A DNA stretch of 64,000 nt from Polytrichum commune (taxonomy: Eukaryota; Streptophyta; Polytrichopsida; Polytrichales; Polytrichaceae): NCBI GenBank assembly GCA_950295325.1, contig OX485803.1, positions 64,867,554 to 64,931,553 of the forward strand, given 5' to 3'. Positions 23,717 to 33,820 of the stretch are shown here, one piece after another. A program made the position numbers and the translations under genes. The notes beneath the pieces were generated by a model, which ran no database searches, was not told the DNA's origin, and saw only the letters and a program-made list of their open reading frames with translations. Within the stretch, counting starts at the first letter, position 1, and every line of letters begins with the position of its first letter.

Positions 23717-26598
23717 GTTCTCGAGCATAGGTGCGCTCCTTCTGGCGGTGGCCATTCCTGTGGCGGTTGGATTCATTGGCACTGCTGTTGGTGGCGGTGG
23801 GGACTCTGGTAACTGCGATCGAGCTTGCAAAAATAAAAATCATATCTTTGTCACTAACCTCTTTATATGACACAAAGTTATTTAAGTTTATTATGACGAC
23901 CTAAACCTTAGTTTTGCCCAGCAGTCCTGAATTTCTCACTGTTCAAACATTCAAAATGGAGGAAAGTGGATTGAAGGCTCGGATGGAGTTGATAGATTTG
24001 TGTTGTCTTTTTAATGACAGATTGGTACAGACAGCTGAACAAGCCTTCATGGACTCCTCCGGTACGAGCCTTGGATTCAATGCATTCTTGTTTGTTTTGT
24101 GACATGCCTACAATTGGCAGTGCAAACTGGTCTCATATGTTTATGTTGTGGTTTTTGAGGCTTTTGTGCTGGTGAAGGTTTTGTTGTAATGTACCTGGGT
24201 TAGCTACCATCGCAATCTTTTGAAATTAATTTCAAGTGTCCTGTTTCACCCTTTTTGGTTTCCACTGTAGCAAAAACCTGTCTGTATTGTTTAGTAGTTT
24301 GTTTGTACTCACAGTCTAATGTATATCGTGTTTTCGGTGTTTCAGGATTGGGTTTTCCCTGTAATGTGGACAACGCTGTACATTCTGATGGGCGTTTCAT
24401 CATGGCTTGTGTGGAAGCAAGGAGGTGGGGATCTTGACCATTTGGTACTCAGATTAAAGAGAATATTCAAGAAATTAACAAATATATGATTTTACCTACA
24501 TGTGAAATCCTTGTTCATGAATAATGAAGTTTGTTAATATCAGAAGAGGATCAGTGAATCATGATGCTCTGAACATCTGCTCAAACAATATAAGGTAGAT
24601 GTGCCTAATTCAGTTACTGATCCTAATTGGACACTTATATTTGAGTGGTATGTGCTTTGGTGTGGCTCCAAGAACAGATGCCAAAAAAACATGTGTTTGA
24701 AAGAGATTGGACTGCAGGCTTAAAATATGATAACCATTCTAGGTTCAATAGTCAACATAATTCGAGGCACCTATATGATCATTTAATGAGCACAAGAATC
24801 TTCATTTTGATAATAAATAAGACATACATATGAGCTCCAATAATTATGAGGAAAGTAGCTACGGCCTTCATTTGGATTTGCTAACCATCCTGTACTAATT
24901 GCGTGTTCCATATCCCAGGAGAAGTGGGCTAGTCGGAAAAACTGAACATTTAGACCCAGCTACCTTGTGTGAAAACTTATGATATATCTGTGAGATTGAA
25001 AATTGTTAGCATATACAAAGGAAAAACATGGCTGAACACCAATGAGTACATTGCACCATAACCAGAGAGTGACAACTTTTCGCTTGATGTTTGTAGGATT
25101 CAGCCAGCAGAGCTATCCTTTGGGAGCATACTGCTTTCAGGTTTGTAATTCTTCTCAGAATTTGTCCTAGACATGTTACATTTCGTCATCAGTCATTTCT
25201 CCACATTTGTGTGGTTTGAGTTGTCCCTTGATGTAGAAATATTGGTCCATCTTCTTCTATTTCAAGTTATACTTTAACATGCTTGAAGAGATGCAAATAT
25301 GCAAATGAGAACCATGTTCATTCTGAGACCATGTAACTGAAATAAACTGGCATGGGAAAATTGGACATGTCAGTAGTTCAAAAGAGGTTGGTTGGGGCAC
25401 TGAAGTGTACCTATTTTACAACAATCCCCAAACATAGGATCTTCTGTCGGTCAGGAAATTCAGGTCATTTGTAGATATTTTTTCCCTGGATCAGTGAGCT
25501 CATTGTGAAGGTTTGTTGTTGTGATGCAGTTGGCGTTGAACTTTATGTGGACTCCAATCTTCTTTGGAATGAAAAGACCTGTACGTTTCTTATACTTAAT
25601 CTCCTGAAAGAGGGCGACGAGCAGTTGTTTGTTATTCTATTTTCATTGGCAAGTGATGTCATGTGATGTTTTACTCACCAGATTTTGTCAGGGTTTTGTT
25701 GTTCTCTGTTGTTCTTTATCCTCTACACAAGTGCTACATATACACAAGGTATCTGAAGAATAAAAGAATCATATCCTCTTTCAAGTGAATGGAGTAAATT
25801 CTGAGCGCTCAGTGTGGAAATATTGGAATGTTGCTGTGAACATCAAACAGGATTTTGCATTTGTGGAGATTGTGATCTTATGGCTGGCCATTGCCGTGAC
25901 CATCTACCTTTTCTGGCCTGTGAATGCCATAGCCTCCATGTTGTTGCTGCCCTACATTCTCTGGTAAGTCCACTTCTGTCCGAGTGCCTGAAACAAAAAA
26001 AACATGTCTTTGAGCTATGTACACAGTTCCATAAAAGGCGATCCTATCTAAAATTGATTCCTTTGTAAAGTTCACTTTATAAATCTGTTGAATACCTTGA
26101 TGTAATTGAAGGTTTGGATTCAAATATATGGCCTGGGTGCTCTCGGATGCAAATACATGCTTGGATGTTGATTGTCAATGTTACATATAATTTCCTCCTT
26201 GATATCATATAATCTAGTAATCAAAGTGTCATATTTTTATAATTATAGATAAGTATGATCTGTCATCTTCGTGAGGACTCAGAATTTGTGTAGATAGGTG
26301 ATACACTGGGCCCCTTGGACCTGTAAGAGTTGATTGTGTTCTTGATAGACATGCCTGATAGACATCAAGGAAAAATAGTACTGACTTGCTTATCAATCAT
26401 ATTTCCAGTAAACAGTTAGAATGTTGCATAAAACTCTTTAATCTCTCTGTGCTCATGACGAATTAACCTACAAGTTTCGATTTTTTGTGATTTTTTATGG
26501 GCAGGGTTACTGTGGCCACATCACTCAACTGGTACATATGGATGTATAACGGTAACGGGAGCTCGGAAGTGACACAGCCCTTGCGGTCAACAGCCTGA
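23709..26598 (+). CDS. TSPO: TSPO / tryptophan-rich sensory protein (TspO/MBR family)
   Basis: A five-helix membrane protein binding tetrapyrroles and sterols. In plants it sits in endomembranes or organelles and responds to stress. Seven exons: 23709-23808, 24021-24061, 24346-24424, 25097-25140, 25530-25580, 25851-25963, 26505-26598; 173 aa, normal for the family. Helix 1 is near residues 7-29. The signature loop WYRQLNKPSWTPP (35-47) leads into DWVFPVMWTTLYILMGVSSW (48-67), with the conserved W-x-PP-x-W-x-FP pattern. LALNFMWTPIFFG (89-101) is helix 3, VEIVILWLAIAVTIYLF helix 4, and LPYILWVTVATSLNWYIW helix 5. The N-terminus is short, unlike the long charged N-terminus of Arabidopsis TSPO. 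The ATG follows a likely splice acceptor, so a 5' UTR exon probably lies upstream, and an extra N-terminal coding exon cannot be excluded. Intron 3 carries a dispersed-repeat copy. Confidence 0.92.
24624..24965 (+). repeat. Dispersed repeat family R1, copy within TSPO intron 3
   Basis: This is the fullest copy seen. In order it has TTGAGTGGTATGTG, GCTCCAAGAACAGATGCCAA, GTTTGAAAGAGATTGGACT, TGATAACCATTCTAGGTTCA, TGATCATTTAATGAGCACAA and CATATCCCAGGAGAAGTGGG. It lies wholly inside intron 3 (24425-25096) of the TSPO gene and disturbs no splice site. There is no coding frame. Confidence 0.75.
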
Positions 26599-28510
26599 TT
26601 GATATTGAGGATAAACTGCAACTATTTAGGTGGACCTTCCATATGGCACCTGGAAAAGGAAACAGCACCACTTACAGGAACTGGTGTTCAGTGTAACAGT
26701 AAATTTCAAGGAAACAAATGTATTTTGCGTCTCTCAGCTTTTGCCATCTCCCGACATAAGGTGTGTGACCCTAGTGTGGGCACTCCCAACTTCACGTGCA
26801 ATTTTTTTGACTGTTGGATCAGAGAAGGAATTGTCTCATATGGTTAGCAACTGCAAAGTACAAACATTTGCATTTCAAGTTTCTGAATCAGAGTAGAGAT
26901 GCAAAAGTCGTAAATGGTGAAAGTGAAGATTATCTTCATCTTTCAATGGTCACAAAGGCCCTCCCAATTGTGTCTGCCATTGAACCTAGATTGGTGGCTA
27001 TGATTTGAGCATGTAGTTGAATCTTATCGCAACACGTGTCTTTGCAGTGTCCATTCTTCACTACAATCCTTGCCATATAACTTACTACTCGAATGTAGGT
27101 GTCTGATTACGTAAGACGAGTGGCCACAGAAGGCTCACATACGTTGAGAGTGCATGTGACTTTCCATTTTGCATAAGAGCTTGCACCGTGATTGTATTTG
27201 TGGTGTAGCATTGTTGTGTTGCATGAATGTGGACGCAGCCTATTTATAATCTCAAAAAAACCTCCAAGTGGTGGTTGTGGGTTAAGTACAGTAAACACTT
27301 ATTCATTCTTGCGATTCCACATTGACTGCAGTTATGAGAAGAAATAGGTAGACATAATGGGTACGGTGGGAAAGTATTATGCCAAAATTAAGAATCCCAA
27401 GTTTGTACAATGATGCACATCGACTAGCTGGAAATGCAGTGCAGGTACACACATTCTTAATACAAAACATCTGAAGCCCCCCAACTTTTGTAAGATTGGT
27501 TGAAGGAACATAAGGATCAAGCTTGCTGATTTCGGCGTCTCACCTGGTTGGCAATTGCAAATCACACTTACTGTCATTTCAAATTTCAGGATTACAGTTG
27601 AGCGGCAGATTTTATAAGAGGTCAAAGTGGAGAGTTTAATTAATAAATTAACAAATTAAATTAAAAAAAGGTTCCAAAAAAAAGATCACATACGCTCTCT
27701 CAATTGTGCCAACTATCAAACCTAGAATGATAGTTCATTGCGTGTACATAGTCCAATTTCATTGTAATATGTGTCTTTTTAGTGTTTGATCTTAGTCACA
27801 AGCCTTGCCATACACTCTACAAATATAGTTGGTCGATTAAGAAGAGTGACTATATAAGGTCCACATTCCTTAGATTGTTATCATGGTTGAGCACTTGCAA
27901 GTAAGGTTGTCTATGACATCCACAAGTTTGATGCCATTCGGACAAAGGCAAGTACAACATGATTCATGGTTGGTAGATAGATATGGCATGGGCTCTACTC
28001 AGATCGTGTGGCCACCACATGCGAGCCTAACACTATTTTGAGGTGAGTGCACCTATCATGGACGCTCTTTGGATTTCAACATATGTAAAGATTTGATAAC
28101 AGAACAAAATACAACATGAACACATTAGCAAATCCAAATGAGACATACCCATAGTTTGTTCTTTGATACCATTATTAGTGTTATATATTAGTACCGTGCA
28201 ATCGCCTAAATATTGCACCAACATCGGTTTACACTTGACATATGATGTGCAAGTTACTACATATGATGTTTCAAAATGGAGATAGAGTTTGGAATTTATA
28301 ACTATCTTCACTCATTCCAACCCATATTGCACTAGTAGATGTACCCATGAATAGTATTGTTGTTCCATATTGGTATGTGGGACCCACTTTAGGGTTCTTT
28401 TGGCCCTTGAGATCATTAGTGTGTAGAGCCTCATAAACATTTAGAAATTAAATAGTAACAACCCATGAGAACAAGGGGCAACGAAGGATATGAGAACTAA
28501 GGATAAGACT
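26599..28510. other. TSPO 3' UTR and intergenic DNA with a diverged duplication
   Basis: After the TSPO stop no further gene is supported. Two segments around 26935-27160 and 27690-27880 resemble each other (CCAATTGTG, AACCTAGA, ACGTGTCTTTGCAGTG against ATGTGTCTTTTTAGTG, CCTTGCCATA). They are an old direct duplication about 0.75 kb apart. The right part is AT-rich and unannotated. Confidence 0.5.
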
Positions 28511-28733
28511 ACACTGTTCATGGTATTTAGTGCCACTTACCATTTGGAACTACACAAGGCTAAAACTTCTTTCTATGGGTTTCATTATTTACCAACAAAG
28601 ATTAAATAGATTGTATGGACAATATACAACATGGATGATTGTACTTGACAAAAACCTACATTCTTCGCAAAAAAAAAGTTAGCGCAATGTGTAACTCCGA
28701 ATAGTAAATGACACTAAATACCATAAATGGTGT
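28511..28733. mobile_element. Short TIR element, second copy of the 19147-19598 family
   Basis: The left end ACACTGTTCATGGTATTTAG and the inverted right end ACACCATTTATGGTATTTAG agree except at a few bases. Length is 223 bp with no coding potential. The flanks are TA on both sides (GACTACACT and GGTGTAGT), in line with a TA target site. Confidence 0.65.
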
Positions 28734-29925
28734 AGTAAAATTGGAGTAGGGGCTTATCATGTCATGTGTGCATTCCTTGGACAGTCAAGACCATGGAATC
28801 TAATTTGAAGAACACATTAGACGAATAAGGCCGTCATTATATAGTAATTTGCGTATTAACAACACTAAACATTGCATTAGTGTCACCAATTCTATTTTTC
28901 TTGCTCAATAACAATTGTAAACCACATGTATCGTGTCACCGACACTAAATGTAAACCTAGCATTATTTTATTCCTTGTAAAAAAACATTTGGGCACTATA
29001 GACTTATAGTGTTGCAATTATTGTCACTTGCTAAGTGATTTTTCATCCAAATCTCAATCATTCATGACAATATTTCATTACATAAATGTTAGGACGCAAC
29101 ACTTGTAATGTAATTTGTAAGAAGTGTCAGTAGAAAAGTTACTATAGTGACATGCAATACCATATGACACTAAATACGATTTTTGGTGTAGTTGTTGCAT
29201 GTTTTTTATTTCTTTGGTTACTTCATTGCTTCTTGCATGCCTCTGTTTTTACACGAGGGCAAAGGAAGTCCCAAGGATTGCATAAGATAGGAAGGAAAGG
29301 AGAGGGAGGACTAAATGTTCAAAAGGAAGTTGTCAATCTTGACAAGCTCAATTGTAGGGATAGCAGGGTTGTTGGGCCTAGCTGATCCCACCAACAAAAC
29401 GTTGTCGGTGAGCACCTAGACCTTGTTAATATTGCTAGTGTTGATTTGTTGTCGTAGGACCTTTGAATTGTTTTTGAACGGTGTATTTAGGTAAATCTTG
29501 ATTTTCGGATAGTCCGGATTTATGCATGCATTATGTGATATCAAATAAAAACACAATGCAAACACACAACTGCATGATTAAGACCATAAAACCCACATAT
29601 GAGGCACAACAACAAAGATATAAGAAGAAGTCATGATATTGAGGGGATTCGAAGGATGATGTCAACCATTAGTTTGGTTCAGATTTGGCCAAAGTGCCTG
29701 GAATTACCTCAATACTAGTTTACCTTGTAATAGAAACAATCGCATGGCTATGGTATCCAAACATGAGGTCGTTGAGGATTGCCTTGCTCAACGAACCTCC
29801 AAATCATTACTGAATTTGGTGATGGGAGGGATGGAAACATAATCCATGTTATTCTTAGCCCCACACCACCCTCTATAGAGGGTCAAAAAATGTTATGTTT
29901 ATGCTTGCTACTTTAATTATTTGTT
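28734..29925. other. Intergenic DNA with a lone TIR end
   Basis: No gene was found. Near 29164-29189 there is a single end of the same TIR family (GACACTAAATACGATTTTTG then GTGTAG) for which I could not find the partner. It may be a truncated copy. The rest is AT-rich spacer. Confidence 0.45.
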
Positions 29926-30840
29926 ATGACCCGCACCCGTGATATTTGTTATGATTGTTCATTGGAAACTTGGATGACGTGCCCCAAGAGTGGATATCAA
30001 AAAGACATGTTTTCAAAAGAGATTGGACTATGTGCTGAAAAATATGATAATTATTCTAGGTTTAATAATCAATATAATTGGGAAGACCTATGTGACCATC
30101 TAATTAATGAACACGAGAATCTTCACTTTGATAAAGAATAAGATATTCATGTGAGCTCAAAATGTTATGAGGAAAGTGGCGATGGCCTTGATTTGGGTTT
30201 GCTAACCATTTTGTACTAACTTAATCACACGTTTCATATCCTATGAGAAGTAGGTGAGTCAAAAATAAATAACTACCCATTTAAGACCCACACCCGGGTA
30301 CGCAACTCCCGTATTATATGGTCCTGATTATAATCACTTATAATGCGTTTTAGTCCAATATTGAGTGATACAATTTGTTTTAATGTAGGAAACCCTTGTA
30401 GCCCTTCTAACAAGGAATCCAAAAATGTAATTACATATAGGAAATGAATATTTTTTGAAGCATATAATTGCATTAAAAACCTAATTATATGATTTTTTTA
30501 ATACATGTACCATAGGTCAAACTACCCAACTTTTTGGACTTTTTAATAAAATTTTAACATTGTGAATGAATTATAATTTTAATGGGAGGCAACTATTCGT
30601 GGCTTACAATTTTAATGGGAGGCTTAATAAATATGCAACCCAACTTTTTTTTCATCTCATTTATTTAATTTGGTCTTCACCCAACTTTTTGATCATTTTA
30701 ATTTGATATAATTTGATATAATTTTTACAAAAGCCATCCTCTAAGCCGTTTTAAGTACGATGCCCCCTGCGTATAATATGGGAGTTGCGTACCCGGGGAC
30801 CCACATAACATTACTCAATAGTCACTGCAGGTTGGGTGGG
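29926..30840 (+). repeat. Dispersed repeat family R1, copy split by a later insertion
   Basis: Positions 29926-30292 follow the order of the 24624-24965 copy (GAGATTGGACTA, TGATAATTATTCTAGGTTTA, ACACGAGAATCTTCACTTTG, CATATCCTATGAGAAGTAGG). The repeat is then interrupted by the 30293-30797 element and resumes for a short distance. Nesting shows that this repeat is older than the insertion. Confidence 0.65.
30293..30797. mobile_element. 505-bp TIR element with perfect 8-bp target duplication
   Basis: The ends are inverted repeats starting CCCGGGTACGCAACTCCC and continuing for about 25 nt. The flanks are identical octamers GACCCACA at 30285-30292 and 30798-30805. The interior is very AT-rich and non-coding. 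An 8-bp duplication points to the hAT superfamily, although the terminal sequence differs from the other hAT-like family in the window. Confidence 0.85.
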
Positions 30841-32460
30841 GCCAAGAATAAGTCAGATAGTATTTCAAATTATACCTTGCTTATTCTCTCTCGCTAGCAT
30901 ATTCTCTTGATATACTATGGTGAGGCACCCTCATTAATATTATTAGAATGGAACGGCTAATAGCTAGTGAATAATGTTATGCGTGTAAGGTAGACAAGGC
31001 CAATTTAGTTTGCTTCCTTAAGCGGAAACCTATTTTGACTCTTAATTGACAATACAATCACTTTCATTTAGTGGGTGAGTAATACGTGGCGATTTAGCTG
31101 CCGCCTTGATGATATTTGGGTTAGTCACCTTCACAAAATTCATCCATAATTGGGATTGCTATCCACCGAGCTTTGACAGGCTTGTTTTTTTGTGCCCGGG
31201 ATGGGCAAATCAGGGGGCGGCATGTGGCTATGAGGTGCTGCCCGACTTGTATTGCGGGTATTCTATAATGAAATAAACAATTCGAAAACATTTTATCTTA
31301 CATGTTACCACTTTAGAGACAAGACATAACTAACAAACTTGGCATTCATTGGCAAATGACCTGTGTAGAATCTGCTAATGATGTTGTCCCCGACATTGAA
31401 TGATAAAAACCTTTCCCCCCTTATAACACCACATTGGGAAGTCCGGGATCCTTGACTCAGGAGCCGAGATCAACACCTCCCTCAACTCCGATTCTAGTGA
31501 TTTCAAATTCCTTTGGTCCCGCTTTGCGATTGCTAACGTGCTTAAGCTTCTAATCCTCAAATCGATCGGCTGGATCAGTGTTCAAGATCAAAGTCTTCAA
31601 TGCCCCTCAAACGCGATTTGGCCCTTCAAAATACACCTCTCTCAAACCAACCCTTCAAAATGCAACCCCAAATTGAAAATGAAGACGTCACTTGAAGTCC
31701 TCAATATAATTTGCCCACCACAAGAACCAACAAGAGTTGGGCATTGTCACAACAAGAAAATGGAGTTAGATGGTTGATTCTTAATTCTTCACATTGTATT
31801 GGAAACATGTACCATATAATTCATGCACAAGTTTAATACGAGTTTTATATTTCATCTCTATATTCTTGTATTAACGTTTTGGATTTGAAGCAACTCTTCA
31901 ACTGAAGGATTGAAATTTGATAGGCCTTCAAAACTCAACTCATACGAGGGCTTTGATCTTGAATTCACATCGGGCTGGATGAATCCACAGAGCCGAAGGT
32001 GTCCCCAACTAAGGTAGAAGTACCATAACCCGTGAAAACAAGGCGATTCGCATCGAAGATCTCGTCTGACAATCACGAGATAATTTCCCAAGATAAACGA
32101 GAAGGAATCATGAAGAATGCAGGTCGTTTCATATGGTTTCTGCCCTATACAAAAAATGCTATAATTTTTCAAAGTGGAAAGTTGTCCAACCCCCTACTCG
32201 TTCACTAGATTCTCCCCACACCGAACACGGTAATCCGCAATTTCATACAGGAAAATTGCCTAAATCGGTTACCTCATGAGTACATTAACACTTGACTCCC
32301 ATCGACTACACTAAGTGTACACACATTGAAATTGCCGCCGAGCCATGATCCGTTTTAGAAATGGCACTTCACCATTACGACGGCGGTCTAGTGCACGGCT
32401 AGAGGGTGGTTAAGGGGCTATGGTATGTGTTTCCACCTTAGCTTAGCTTGTGAACTTGTG
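30841..32460. other. Intergenic DNA upstream of psbY
   Basis: No domain-bearing frame was found on either strand. The short frames at 31375-31777 and 31858-32172 show no family features. GC content rises sharply after about 32440, marking the psbY promoter and leader. Confidence 0.5.
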
Positions 32461-33820
32461 AAGTGAAGCTAGGAGGCGGTGTCGAAGCAAGCAAGCAGGG
32501 AGCGACACCAGCTTTGGGCGTGCGAGCGAGCAGGGGCTTTGGCAGGCAGGGAGGAGGAAAAGTCTGGTGGGTGGTGGGGATGAGGAAGGGTGGCCAGCCA
32601 TTGGGCAAGCCAAGTGCATGGCCCAGCCTTATCCTTCTCCCCTGCTTTGTGCGCAGTATCTGCCCGCCTTGCTCCCTCACTCTCCTCCCCTCTCCTGCAC
32701 TGCCCACACGCTCATCTGCGTTGCTCCTCGCACTCCACTCCACCACATTCGCTCTTTCGCCCCCGGATCTCAAGGTCACGTGGTAAGAGCTCTCACATCT
32801 CTCCTCTTCCCGGAATGGCTGTCATCACTCCGCGCATGCCATGGAGGGGGGAGTTGGGTGCCATAGTGTGCGTGCATTCTGTCTCCCCTGTGGTGTGGTG
32901 TGGGTATGTAGGTTATGGGTGTGCTTTCTCGCAGTTCCTCAGTTTGGTGGCGACGAGGGATGTGTGTGAGCTTTGGGTTGTCATTCGTATGTGGTGGCTA
33001 GTGATGGGAATTAGATGCAGAGCTCACATCACGTCATTTCACTTTCTGAAATGGTTGTCATTACTGCACCGATGCCATGGAGGGGAATTAGGGGCCATGG
33101 TTTGTGCACATGTGCTCCTTTTGTGGGGTATGTGGTGCTGATTGAAATTGCCTAGTTTGGTGATGATGAGGAAGATGTGAGCGTCGGGTCCGTGCTACTT
33201 GTCATTCTATGTTGCGGGTAGCTCTTGGGATTGGATAGTTACGTCGTGCATGGTCCACCCACATGGCGGTGGAGATTTCCATCTGCTGGGTAGAGGATGT
33301 GGTTGTGGGTTTTGTGGTCGTGATTGCAATTGCGTATCTGGTGATGATGATGGTGATATTATAAGCTTCTCCCGGCTATGCCATTGGTCATTACATGTTG
33401 TGGGTTGTTCTGGGAACTAGAGGTTTCCTTGGCATGGCCCATCCGCATGGTGGTAGAGTTTCTCATCTGCTGGGTAGAGGATGTGGTTGTGGGTTATGTG
33501 GCGGTAATTACAATTGCGCATTTGGTGATGACGATGATGATAGAAGCTTGATGAGACTTTGCTATTGGTCATTACATGTTGTAGGTTGTTCTGGGGATTA
33601 GAGATTGTTTTGGCATGGCCTATCCACACGGTGATAAAGTTCTTGGCTCGCTCTGTAAAGAATGCGGTTATGGGTTTGTGTGGGTGCAAGCAATTGAGCA
33701 TGTTGGTCATGCTTGAGTGCAGGCATCTCCGATGTGGGTGTCGGCTTTTGGGGCTATTGATCTGATCGAGAGTGGTGTGTACAGTTGAGATAAATCGCTA
33801 CTGTCGTGGTCGGGAGCGCG
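32461..33820 (+). promoter_or_regulatory. psbY promoter and 5' UTR with a probable leader intron
   Basis: A GC- and pyrimidine-rich stretch at 32460-32780 looks like a leader. It ends in a G-box-containing CACGTG followed by GTAAGAG (donor at 32783). A matching acceptor GTGTGTACAG ends at 33784, giving a putative 1-kb 5' UTR intron. The coding ATG is at 33821. A long open frame across 32590-33141 lies mostly in this putative intron and has repetitive, non-protein-like composition. Confidence 0.45.
33190..33650 (+). repeat. About 182-bp tandem repeat in the psbY leader intron
   Basis: The phrase CATGGYCYAYCC recurs at 33249, 33433 and 33613. The text between repeats (TCTGCTGGGTAGAGGATGTG, CATTGGTCATTACATGTTGT, GTTCTGGG) is strongly conserved in the first two units; the third is cut short. 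An older pair, offset about 232 bp, lies just upstream (around 32790 and 33020, sharing ATGCCATGGAGGGG). It is non-coding. Confidence 0.75.

Noticed and set aside
32590..33141. 183-residue open frame on the plus strand before psbY
   Set aside because: It crosses a likely leader intron, is made of repeat-derived sequence and has no family features. It is better explained as psbY 5' UTR and intron.
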